This document shows, piece after piece, positions 1-6,172 of a stretch of DNA of 16,214 bases (within the stretch, counting starts at the first letter, position 1; each line of letters begins with the position of its first letter). The notes beneath the pieces were generated by a model, which was given only the letters and a program-made list of their open reading frames with translations, was not told the DNA's origin and searched no databases. Location: positions 1-16,214 of the forward strand of contig DQCH01000085.1 in NCBI GenBank assembly GCA_003545155.1. The letters are read 5' to 3'. This stretch comes from Candidatus Acetothermia bacterium. GTDB lineage: Bacteria; Bipolaricaulota; Bipolaricaulia; UBA7950; UBA9294. Both the position numbers and the translations under genes were made by a program.

Positions 1-114
1 TGGATCACCGGCAAAGAGAATATCGACACCACTCTGGTGCCCAGCAGCAATTCCCCCTCTCACCAACTCACACGGGGGGAGATCTCCCCCCATCACGTCC
101 AGTAAAATTCGCAT
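1..114 (-). CDS. plsX: PlsX phosphate acyltransferase, N-terminal fragment
   Basis: The first 38 codons of a leftward gene that runs off the window. PlsX makes acyl-phosphate from acyl-ACP for PlsY, the first step of bacterial phosphatidic acid synthesis, as a peripheral membrane protein. The translation starts MRILLDVMGGD, matching the family opening (M-[RK]-I-x-[LV]-D-x-MGGD-x-x-P), and continues with a Gly/Ala helix and an ILFAGDP strand like the family's second beta strand. The ATG is at 114-112; no strong Shine-Dalgarno precedes it. It lies 27 nt behind the 3' CCA of tRNA-Leu with no terminator or second promoter visible between, so it probably shares that transcript. Codons 8-13 form a strong hairpin. 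The identification rests on the N-terminal signature only. Confidence 0.82.
   Translation of the reverse strand, partial: MRILLDVMGGDLPPCELVRGGIAAGHQSGVDILFAGDP
74..91. repeat. 18-bp perfect palindrome inside the plsX start
   Basis: GGGGGG-AGATCT-CCCCCC is its own reverse complement. In the plsX mRNA it can fold as a 7-bp stem with a GAUC loop over codons 8-13. No T-run follows on either strand, so it is not a standard terminator. Confidence 0.85.
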
Positions 115-141
115 AATTGAGCCTGCACTAACGCGCGACGT

Positions 142-231
142 TGGTGCCGAGAGCGGGACTTGAACCCGCACGGACGTATAAAGTCCACATGGCCCTCAAC
201 CATGCGCGTCTGCCAATTCCGCCACCTCGGC
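142..231 (-). tRNA. tRNA-Leu (anticodon GAG), CCA encoded
   Basis: The complement reads GCCGAGG at the 5' end (231-225), a class II D-arm, an anticodon stem CATGG/CCATG around loop TTGAGGG (anticodon GAG), a long variable arm typical of leucine tRNAs, the TGC-arm loop GGTTCAAGTCC and a 3' acceptor strand TCTCGGC with discriminator A, then CCA (144-142). The acceptor stem pairs fully except for one G-U. It closely resembles E. coli tRNA-Leu(GAG). It reads CTC and CTT codons. Transcribed leftward from the promoter at 241-269, just ahead of plsX. Confidence 0.97.
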
Positions 232-240
232 AACAATTCC

Positions 241-269
241 ATGTTAGCGAACCGGAGGGAAGCTGTCAA
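241..269 (-). promoter_or_regulatory. Promoter of tRNA-Leu/plsX
   Basis: On the minus strand TTGACA (269-264), a 17-nt spacer and TAACAT (246-241). The -35 is perfect and the -10 matches 4 of 6. The expected start, about 7 nt past the -10, falls near 234, only 2-4 nt before the mature tRNA 5' end at 231. Confidence 0.8.
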
Positions 270-351
270 CAAACAAAGGAAGAAAATCCTCATTCAGACA
301 CAAAAAATTGATTATTCACTGATATTTAACCGCAGCGAGCACTTGTCTTTT

Positions 352-359
352 GGTACAAA
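352..359 (+). promoter_or_regulatory. Possible extended -10 for the vWA gene
   Basis: TG-G-TACAAA resembles an extended -10 (TGnTATAAT). No -35 is visible at the right distance. It would give a leader of roughly 70 nt before the ATG at 435. Weak call. Confidence 0.25.
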
Positions 360-407
360 TCGTCCTATGATGGAGAAAGACGTGAAAGGAAATAGTCAAT
401 GAGGCAC

Positions 408-434
408 ATGATGAAAGCTGTCGGAGGTGAATGA
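408..434 (+). other. Possible 8-codon leader ORF before the vWA gene
   Basis: ATG-ATG followed by six sense codons and TGA at 432-434, which directly abuts the vWA ATG at 435. A GAGG at 401-404 could serve as its ribosome site. Its last codons overlap the strong ribosome site GGAGGTGA (423-430) of the vWA gene. It could couple translation or be chance. Confidence 0.2.
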
Positions 435-1865
435 ATGAACACCAGTGCGCGTGCTTCAAGCATCTTCTTGATCCTAATGATTGGTTTCTTAATTACAATG
501 GTCTCTTCACTTGCACTCGCCGAACCGACGACCTATAGCGGCATCACCTTCCCCCTCGGTGACCGCTCCTTCGCCGACCGCGTCGTTTCCTACCGGGCGG
601 CGAGTTGTGTTAGAGCGTCGTTCGCTAACCCACGCGCTGCCCTCGGTCCCCCAGATTGCGATGGAGACGGGTGCAGAGCCTGCTACGGATGCGATACATG
701 CGCCGTTGCCCTTGGTTATCGCTTGAGCGAACTCGACGACCGCGGCTATCTGACTTTGGAGTTTGTCGATAACTTGCTGCTCGACGTACCGGGTAATGAC
801 CTCTTTGTCTATATTACAAACAACAAACGGTGCCAGGTGGAGATCAGTGCTAACGGAACCAACTTCATCTTTGTCGGCGAGGTAAGCGGGTACCCAGGAG
901 TAATAGACATCTCGCCGTTCGTAAGCGACAAAGAGGAGTTCCACTTCGTCAGGCTCAGGGATGTACCGAGAGACGAAGACCGTTCCCCTTGCCCAGGGCC
1001 AAGCATCGATGCTGTCGGTGCAATGGGGACGGCGCTTGAAGTTGAACCTAGCGAAGCCTTTGGGGTGCTTGAGGTGTTGCCGTTGGGGGAGCTTGCGATC
1101 TCCGCCGAGCGGCCAGCTGAGAACCTTTTGCTCATCCTCGATACCTCGACGAGCATGGATGAGTCCTTTGAGAATGCCAGCAAGCTCGATGTGGCAAAAC
1201 GGATCCTCCTAGAACTCCTCGACGACATCCTGGACGGCACCGAAGTAGGATTCAGGAGTTTCGGAGGATGTGGGAAGTCCAAGCTCCTTATGCCGATTGG
1301 ACCGATAGATCGCACCGAGCTGAAGGCTCAGATTCAAGTGCTGGAGACCGGAGGAGCGACCCCTCTTGCCTATGCACTTGACAAAGCCCGGGAAGATTGC
1401 GCACAGATTGCAGGGTCTAAGTTGTTGATTCTTGTAAGCGACGGACAGGAAACATGCCGTGGAGACCCCATTGCTGCTGCCCGATCCCTGGTCGCTGCAG
1501 GCTACGACTTGCGGGTCCAGGTGGTGGGATACGACGTCGCCCAGTATCAGGTGGCCAGAGAACAGCTGAAGCAGATCGCTGAAGTGACAGGGGGGGTGTA
1601 CTTCGATGTCAGCGACAGTGAAGAGCTGCGCCGTGCGCTTCAAATTGCGGCACCGATCCGATATGAAGTGTACAACGAGCAAGGTGAAGTGGTCTTCAGT
1701 GGGGTGCTCGGCGAGCCTGGACCACGTCTTCCTGCAGGCGTTTACCGCGTGGTCATCGCTACACTGCCCCCGCTCGAATTGGAGAGTGTGGGCATCCAGC
1801 CAGAACAGACGACCACGATCACTCTTCAGCGCTCCGACGGGACCTATTCCGCTGAGGTGAAGTAG
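435..1865 (+). CDS. Secreted von Willebrand factor A domain protein
   Basis: A 476-residue exported protein. Residues 1-29 are a signal peptide (basic-poor start, hydrophobic core, ALA before Glu30). Residues about 34-200 look like the jelly-roll/discoidin-type domain often found before vWA in secreted proteins (TLEFVDN, FVRLRD, DAVGA), interrupted by C-x4-C-x2-C-x2-C-x2-C at 75-89. The vWA domain spans about 230-405 and has a complete metal-dependent adhesion site: DTSTS (D236, S238, S240), T309 in GGATP and D336 in VSDG. Residues 407-476 form a small beta-rich tail ending in a PEGA-like pattern. The start is set by GGAGGTGA at 423-430. Such proteins bind ligands or other envelope proteins through a divalent metal; the partner is unknown. 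It is monocistronic and ends 2 nt from the convergent SDR gene. Confidence 0.85.
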   Translation: MNTSARASSIFLILMIGFLITMVSSLALAEPTTYSGITFPLGDRSFADRVVSYRAASCVRASFANPRAALGPPDCDGDGCRACYGCDTCAVALGYRLSELDDRGYLTLEFVDNLLLDVPGNDLFVYITNNKRCQVEISANGTNFIFVGEVSGYPGVIDISPFVSDKEEFHFVRLRDVPRDEDRSPCPGPSIDAVGAMGTALEVEPSEAFGVLEVLPLGELAISAERPAENLLLILDTSTSMDESFENASKLDVAKRILLELLDDILDGTEVGFRSFGGCGKSKLLMPIGPIDRTELKAQIQVLETGGATPLAYALDKAREDCAQIAGSKLLILVSDGQETCRGDPIAAARSLVAAGYDLRVQVVGYDVAQYQVAREQLKQIAEVTGGVYFDVSDSEELRRALQIAAPIRYEVYNEQGEVVFSGVLGEPGPRLPAGVYRVVIATLPPLELESVGIQPEQTTTITLQRSDGTYSAEVK

Positions 1866-1867
1866 CT

Positions 1868-2593
1868 TTAGAGGTAAGCTCCGCCGTGGATGTTCAGGAT
1901 CGCCCCGGTGATGTAGTTTGCCTCCTCGGAGGCGAGGAAGGAGACCGCAGCGGCAACCTCCGCTAGCTGCCCTGTCCTTCCCAGGGGAACCATATCTTCT
2001 ACTCGTTCATCAATAGAATAGGCCCCTGTCTCGATAAAGCCAGGATTGACTGCGTTTACCCGAATCCCGTAACGCCCCTCCGACTTAGCAAGCGATTTTG
2101 TGAGGATGAGGAGCCCGGCCTTGGCAATCGTATAGGGAACGGTATTAGGAACAGCACGTAGGATCTCGGTATGCATCATCCCGATGTTGATTATCTGCCC
2201 GCCTCTATGAGCACGCATGTGGGGAACAACCGCCTTGCAGCAGAGAAAGGCACTCGTGAGATTGCTGCGAAGGACTTCCTGCCATTCCTTGAGGGTAATT
2301 TCGAGAAAAGGTTTTAACAGGAAGTCCCCGACATTGTTCACCCATAGGCTGACCGGGCCAGAAACGCTCGCCTGTTGCAGGAGGCGTTTAACCCCTGATT
2401 CATCAGTGACATCGGCCTTGACAGCGATCGACTGCGGGGAAAGGTTTTTAACCATTGTAAGAGCTTCCTTCGCTTGCTCGTCGTCGTGTGCGTAGTTAAG
2501 GATGAGTGTATACCCATCCTGGGCAAGGCGAAGAGCGACCGCACGCCCGATTCCCTTTGTCCCACCGGTGATCACAGCCTGTCTGCCAGACAT
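1868..2593 (-). CDS. Short-chain dehydrogenase/reductase, FabG-like
   Basis: A 241-residue classical SDR with a Rossmann fold: TGGTKGIG (9-16) for NAD(P), NNVGD (86-90, usually NNAG), Asn111, and YTIAK with Tyr154 and Lys158, then VNAVNPGFIET and a C-terminal GGAYL. The usual catalytic Ser about 13 residues before Tyr is missing: the stretch 139-153 has no serine, and His141/Thr142 sit there. I chose the ATG at 2593 because it gives the normal family N-terminus; a TTG at 2629 would add 12 residues inside the preceding gene. It follows that gene's stop by 7 nt with no clear ribosome site, so translation is probably coupled. A keto-reductase or sugar/pteridine-type reductase is likely; the substrate is unknown, and I would not call it FabG itself. 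Confidence 0.85.
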   Translation of the reverse strand: MSGRQAVITGGTKGIGRAVALRLAQDGYTLILNYAHDDEQAKEALTMVKNLSPQSIAVKADVTDESGVKRLLQQASVSGPVSLWVNNVGDFLLKPFLEITLKEWQEVLRSNLTSAFLCCKAVVPHMRAHRGGQIINIGMMHTEILRAVPNTVPYTIAKAGLLILTKSLAKSEGRYGIRVNAVNPGFIETGAYSIDERVEDMVPLGRTGQLAEVAAAVSFLASEEANYITGAILNIHGGAYL

Positions 2594-2600
2594 TATCGAC

Positions 2601-2891
2601 TCAGGGTGCAGTGGAACTGAAATTTTCAATTACCGAGACAAGCTCGCCCTTGACGGCCTTAAGGCGTTTTCCCAAGCTAGCCCGATCGATGGGAACAAGC
2701 TTCAATAACAAGTCATCATCGCTTTGCTTAAGGTAGTGATCGATCTCAAGGACGACGGAAGAAAGCTGCATGAGCCCCTCCTCGTGCCTGAAGGCCTCGA
2801 ACAGCTCAATGCTTGACCGAAGTTCCTCAATCACCTTCCCGATCAGGTTTACCAAGTCGAGCCCCCTTGTTTCCTCCCCCGTTTCAACCAT
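2601..2891 (-). CDS. Small helical protein of unknown function
   Basis: A 96-residue soluble protein that I do not recognise. It is almost wholly predicted alpha-helical, acidic, with heptad-like leucine/isoleucine spacing (residues about 10-60 and 70-92), no cysteine, no membrane segment and no signal peptide. It sits 29 nt after the sigma-factor stop and 7 nt before the SDR start on the same strand, so the three form an operon. Its position makes a sigma-binding or anti-sigma role conceivable, but nothing in the sequence shows it. No good Shine-Dalgarno precedes the ATG at 2891. The reading frame is open across the whole gap between two real genes, which supports it being coding. Confidence 0.65.
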   Translation of the reverse strand: MVETGEETRGLDLVNLIGKVIEELRSSIELFEAFRHEEGLMQLSSVVLEIDHYLKQSDDDLLLKLVPIDRASLGKRLKAVKGELVSVIENFSSTAP

Positions 2892-2920
2892 AACCCGATT
2901 ATGCCTAACAACTCTATGGT

Positions 2921-3724
2921 TTAGTTTCCCTCACGGTAAGGCCCAGCCAGTTTCCCTTTCATCTCTCTTAGAATCTGTTCCTTCATCCGCGAGACCTGGC
3001 GTTGGGAGACTCCCAACTCCTTTCCAACCTCAGTTTGACTCTTACCTTGGTAGAAGAGTCCATCGATGACTTGCTGTTTTATCTCGGCAAGCTCCTCGAT
3101 TGCGATGATGATCCGCATACGAAAATCGAACGAAAGGTTCTCCCCACGAGAACAGAAGTGAGTAATGTCCGGGGAAGAGGGGTTGGGATCCACACTGCGC
3201 CGCTCCTGGTCGATCGAGATGTAGGTCATCGCCTTGCGCCCACGGAGGAGCTCGACAAGCTGTGATTCGCTGATATCAAGGCAATTGGCGAGCTCGGCGA
3301 CCGTGGGAGGGTGTCCCTCCTCCTTGAAGAACGCCTCCTCTGCCTCCTTCACCTTTCGATTCATCACCTGCACCCATTGGGGGATGCGGATTGTCGAGTG
3401 TTTGTCGCGGATGTAGTGGCGAATCTCCCCCTTAATCAGGTGACTGGCGTAGGTGGAGAAGCGGGTATTTCGCGCTAGATCGAAGTTTGCCACCGCATTC
3501 AATAGACCCATGTAGCCGGCCTGGATAAGATCATCGAGTGGCTCACCCGAGTTTAAAAATCCAATAGCGATCGACTTCACTAGCCCGATGTTCCGACTGA
3601 CGATCTCCTCCCGCAGGCAAGAAAGGTATGAGGAGTCAGAGGTCCCTTTAAGGGACAGTCGGAGTAGTTCGATGAGTTGTTCGTTAGAAAGCGCTGCAAA
3701 CCGGCAATCCTTGCCTTCACTCAT
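2921..3724 (-). CDS. RNA polymerase sigma factor, SigB/SigF/SigG-like group 3
   Basis: A 267-residue sigma-70-family protein with regions 2, 3 and 4 but no region 1.1. Region 2 (about 38-118) includes DDLIQAGYMGLL, NFDLARNTRFSTYAS and the helix leading to GEIRHYIRD, which bind core polymerase and melt the -10. Region 3 covers about 120-180 (PTVAELANCLDIS). Region 4 ends the protein with a helix-turn-helix, KSQTEVGKELGVSQRQVSR. The pattern fits the stress/sporulation type (SigB/F/G, also FliA-like) rather than RpoD or ECF. The ATG at 3724 is preceded by AGAGGTGG (3731-3738); an upstream GTG at 3754 is unlikely because its codons overlap the predicted -10. First gene of an operon with the 96-residue protein and the SDR. 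No anti-sigma or anti-anti-sigma gene lies in the window. Confidence 0.92.
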   Translation of the reverse strand: MSEGKDCRFAALSNEQLIELLRLSLKGTSDSSYLSCLREEIVSRNIGLVKSIAIGFLNSGEPLDDLIQAGYMGLLNAVANFDLARNTRFSTYASHLIKGEIRHYIRDKHSTIRIPQWVQVMNRKVKEAEEAFFKEEGHPPTVAELANCLDISESQLVELLRGRKAMTYISIDQERRSVDPNPSSPDITHFCSRGENLSFDFRMRIIIAIEELAEIKQQVIDGLFYQGKSQTEVGKELGVSQRQVSRMKEQILREMKGKLAGPYREGN

Positions 3725-3740
3725 ATCGTCCCACCTCTTA

Positions 3741-3769
3741 AGTATAGGAAGCACGGATGGCTAAAACAA
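3741..3769 (-). promoter_or_regulatory. Candidate promoter of the sigma-factor operon
   Basis: Minus strand TTGTTT (3769-3764), 17 nt, TATACT (3746-3741; 5 of 6). The start would fall near 3734, at the ribosome site itself, giving a leader of only about 10 nt. Confidence 0.5.
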
Positions 3770-3794
3770 TTTATGGCATATAGCTTGCTGCCTT

Positions 3795-3811
3795 TTGCTC
3801 TACTTGAGCAA
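3795..3811. repeat. Short inverted repeat after the thioredoxin gene
   Basis: TTGCTC-TACTT-GAGCAA, a perfect 6-bp stem placed 3 nt beyond the stop of the leftward thioredoxin gene. No T-tract follows on the minus strand, so it is at most a weak terminator or an RNA 3'-end stabiliser. Confidence 0.4.
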
Positions 3812-3814
3812 CGC

Positions 3815-4294
3815 TCATCCACTTTGCAAGAAGAGAAGGAAGAAAAACAGGGAGACGAATACACCTAGGTTGAGAAGATCTCTCCAGGGGAAACCACTGC
3901 TTTGCGTGCTGGCAAGCGGAGAGGAACAACCCAGGGAGACACACTCGTCGATCGCGGTGCGCAGCCGGAGCTCCTCGGCCAGACCCGCCCCAACAATTAC
4001 CTCATCTCCTACGAAGATAACCGGGACCGTCGTTGCCAAAATCCCATAACGGGTGGAGAGCAGCTCCAGGAGTTCCAAGGAGCCGGGTTCGCTGAGGTTG
4101 TAGCGAGCGATTGAGAGGTTCGGATGGTCGCCGAGAGACACCTCAATACGCTCTTCCATTCGCGAGCAGCTCGGGCAATCCTCCTCATAAAAGACAACGA
4201 CCATCGGTTCCTCGAACTCGCCGAAAGCCCCCTGGCTTAAGGTAACGACAAGAATAACCACCGATAGAAAATAGACGAGCCTTTTTTTACTCAT
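3815..4294 (-). CDS. Membrane-anchored thioredoxin-like protein (CPSC)
   Basis: A 159-residue thiol-disulfide protein. Residues 1-25 are a signal peptide or anchor, residues 31-115 a thioredoxin fold with the redox motif C40-P-S-C43 and the cis-proline strand TVPVIFVGDE (Pro91), and residues about 139-158 a C-terminal membrane helix. The catalytic part should face outside the cytoplasm. Two further cysteines (118 and 123) follow the fold. The ATG at 4294 is set by AGGAGGAG (4297-4304), which overlaps the stop codon of the preceding gene; the open frame upstream is only a shadow of that gene. Its thioredoxin domain is clearly paralogous to the one fused to CcdA just upstream: same spacing from CxxC to PV-[VI]-F and the same 'GS-x-x-LL' and 'GAG' blocks. 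It is probably reduced by that partner; its final substrate is unknown. Confidence 0.88.
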   Translation of the reverse strand: MSKKRLVYFLSVVILVVTLSQGAFGEFEEPMVVVFYEEDCPSCSRMEERIEVSLGDHPNLSIARYNLSEPGSLELLELLSTRYGILATTVPVIFVGDEVIVGAGLAEELRLRTAIDECVSLGCSSPLASTQSSGFPWRDLLNLGVFVSLFFFLLFLQSG

Positions 4295-4302
4295 CGCTCC
4301 TC

Positions 4303-5403
4303 CTACATGACCCCGAACTGCATCGATACAAGCATGGCAATCCCAAGTAGGACCATAATCCCTCCTGTAATCAGGTGAAGCTTTCCGAGACGTTCCTGTC
4401 GCCAGCGTTCCGCCCGCGCCGTAGTGGTAAACCCAAAGGCGATTCCCAGGGTGATGATGACAAACGGGAGGACGAAGATGAAGTTGTAGAGGAGAAGAAG
4501 GAGAAATGCATAGTTTCGCGTTGTCGTCTCGGCAAGGAGGCCAAGGATGATGATATACGGACCGGAGGTGCACGGCAGCAAGAACAGGCTCACCAGAAAA
4601 CCGATAGCAAACGCCCCTGGGACTGAAGCAACACTTGAGGTGATCCGCTTAAGGGTGGGCTGCCAAGAGGTGGGAACCTCGATTGAAAACCAACGGCCAT
4701 ACCACAAGTAGTCCTTCATATTCCACAGCCCAGCGATGATAGCAATACTCGCCACCACCAGGTAGATTATGTGCTGCAGCCGCGTCGCCTGAATCGCCGT
4801 GTAAAGACCTATCCCCATCAGGAAATAGGAAATGTAGGTCGCAAGGGTGAAGGCAAACCCAGCACCGATCATCCTTCGCCGCTTTCCGGCAGCGATAAGC
4901 GTACCGAGGAGCAGGATCAGCACTGCACAGGCACACGGATTGACCGCATCGACTGCGGCAGCAACGAGGACCGCCGGAATAGTGAGCTTGCGCGTAACCC
5001 TCTCAGGCGAGATCTCTGACTGCTCCAGGCGCACCAGTGGCGAGGTCGACCCCTCGTCGATCGCTATGCGAATTGCCTGCTCGATGTTGTACTCCACCGC
5101 CCTTCCCGCCCCTTGGAACGCCTCATCGTTGATGAAGACCACTGGGATCTCTTCGACGCTTACCCCATACAACTGTTCGAGCTGCTGCAAAAGCTTTATA
5201 CTTCCCTCAGCATGGATCTCGTAGCGGACGATCGCTAGCTCTTCGTAGGCCCCCTGCATCCGCTGTAAAAGGGCATCGATGCGCAGGCAGTGTGGGCAGC
5301 CGTTCTCGTAAAAGTAGACGATCTCTACCTCCTGCCCCAAAGCAAACAACGAACACACCAAAAGGAACAATAACAGAAGGAAGAGCCTCGACAAACCTTT
5401 CAA
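4303..5403 (-). CDS. Thioredoxin-CcdA/DsbD-like transmembrane fusion
   Basis: A 366-residue protein that carries reducing power from cytoplasmic thioredoxin across the membrane. Order: signal peptide (1-23), extracytoplasmic thioredoxin domain with C36-P-H-C39 and cis-Pro87 (EEIPVVFINDE), then a CcdA/DsbD-beta-type membrane domain (about 140-366) with six or so helices. The conserved half-site cysteines are visible in DAVNPC157 (with C159) and LLPC278-TSGPY. Having the thioredoxin at the N-terminus of CcdA is unlike E. coli DsbD, where it is C-terminal. The start is a TTG at 5403, supported by AGGAGG 9 nt before it; no better ATG exists. It is the third gene of the operon that begins with arsR, and the next gene starts 8 nt after its stop. 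Confidence 0.9.
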   Translation of the reverse strand: MKGLSRLFLLLLFLLVCSLFALGQEVEIVYFYENGCPHCLRIDALLQRMQGAYEELAIVRYEIHAEGSIKLLQQLEQLYGVSVEEIPVVFINDEAFQGAGRAVEYNIEQAIRIAIDEGSTSPLVRLEQSEISPERVTRKLTIPAVLVAAAVDAVNPCACAVLILLLGTLIAAGKRRRMIGAGFAFTLATYISYFLMGIGLYTAIQATRLQHIIYLVVASIAIIAGLWNMKDYLWYGRWFSIEVPTSWQPTLKRITSSVASVPGAFAIGFLVSLFLLPCTSGPYIIILGLLAETTTRNYAFLLLLLYNFIFVLPFVIITLGIAFGFTTTARAERWRQERLGKLHLITGGIMVLLGIAMLVSMQFGVM

Positions 5404-5423
5404 GTGTTAGTCCCTCCTATCAT

Positions 5424-5435
5424 GACCGATCGGTC
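5424..5435. repeat. 12-bp perfect palindrome in the gap before the CcdA fusion
   Basis: GACCGATCGGTC lies in the 64-nt gap between the DUF1573-rhodanese and CcdA genes, just ahead of the ribosome site. It could be a protein site or a small mRNA hairpin; no function is evident. Confidence 0.4.
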
Positions 5436-5467
5436 CAGAAGCCTTTGCTTAACCCGCCGCCACCCCT

Positions 5468-6172
5468 TCATTCCGCGGTCGTAGAAAGGAGGAACCTGTC
5501 ATCAAGCCGCCGCATCCATTCATTTAGTCCACCGAAAAGGCTCCACGCATTGGGAAAACCACTACCATTGAGGTTTTGAGCAGCCTCGTCACTCAACGAG
5601 CCGTCCTGATCGTAGAGGATGATGAAGGTCTCACGCGGAAGCGGGTTTATCCAGTCCTCAAGTTCCGCTAAAGGAACGTTGATCGCCCCCAGCAAGTGCC
5701 CGGTAGCAAAATCCTGTGGATCTCGAAGGTCGATCAACACATAGAACAAGTAGTTAAGATTGTCTACGGACATATGATACTTCTGCATCTTTTCCCCTTG
5801 CGCAACCGAACCTATGATTCGAAGGGTCAACCTGGAAATTTCTGGGTCGTTCGACTCGACGTAGACGCTCTTGCTGATGGCGCCGCCGAACCCCGCTGTA
5901 TCCACAATGGCCTTCAGCGTTACTGATTCTCCTGGGGCGAGGCTTGTCTTGGCGAGGGCAGTGGTGGTGCACCCACAACTTGCCCACACCCGCGAGATCG
6001 TAAGCATCTCGTCTCCTAGGTTACTGAGAACAAACGTACCGGTGACGGGAGACCCCTCAAGTACCTCGTCAAAATCGTAGACCGGTTGATCGACTTGGAT
6101 CTTCGGTGCAGCCACAAGGGTAAACCCCAGCCCCACGATGACGATCAGTGTAGAAACGGCAATTCTCTTCAT
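5468..6172 (-). CDS. Exported DUF1573-rhodanese fusion with inactive rhodanese
   Basis: A 234-residue protein: signal peptide (1-22, VAA before Pro), a DUF1573 immunoglobulin-like domain (about 24-122) with the hallmark W-A-S-C66-G-C68-T, and a rhodanese-like domain (about 135-228) with LIDLRDPQDFATGHLLGAINVP. In active rhodaneses the persulfide cysteine opens the loop after the 'VVLY' strand; here the loop reads YDQDGS with Asp188 in its place, so sulfur transfer is not expected. DUF1573 proteins are exported and often sit beside thioredoxin-type genes. The ATG at 6172 overlaps the arsR stop (ATGA) and has GGAGG 7 nt upstream, so the two are translationally coupled. Likely a partner of the downstream CcdA/thioredoxin proteins; its exact role is unknown. 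Confidence 0.85.
   Translation of the reverse strand: MKRIAVSTLIVIVGLGFTLVAAPKIQVDQPVYDFDEVLEGSPVTGTFVLSNLGDEMLTISRVWASCGCTTTALAKTSLAPGESVTLKAIVDTAGFGGAISKSVYVESNDPEISRLTLRIIGSVAQGEKMQKYHMSVDNLNYLFYVLIDLRDPQDFATGHLLGAINVPLAELEDWINPLPRETFIILYDQDGSLSDEAAQNLNGSGFPNAWSLFGGLNEWMRRLDDRFLLSTTAE

Noticed and set aside
74..91. Palindrome as a terminator for tRNA-Leu
   Set aside because: It lies inside the plsX coding sequence and no T-run follows.
809..1315. 168-residue minus-strand frame inside the vWA gene
   Set aside because: Low-complexity Ser-rich product, no family likeness, opposite a gene with clear domains and ribosome site.
4295..4573. Longer N-terminus for the anchored thioredoxin
   Set aside because: The extra residues are a frame shadow of the CcdA gene; AGGAGGAG and the signal peptide fix the start at 4294.
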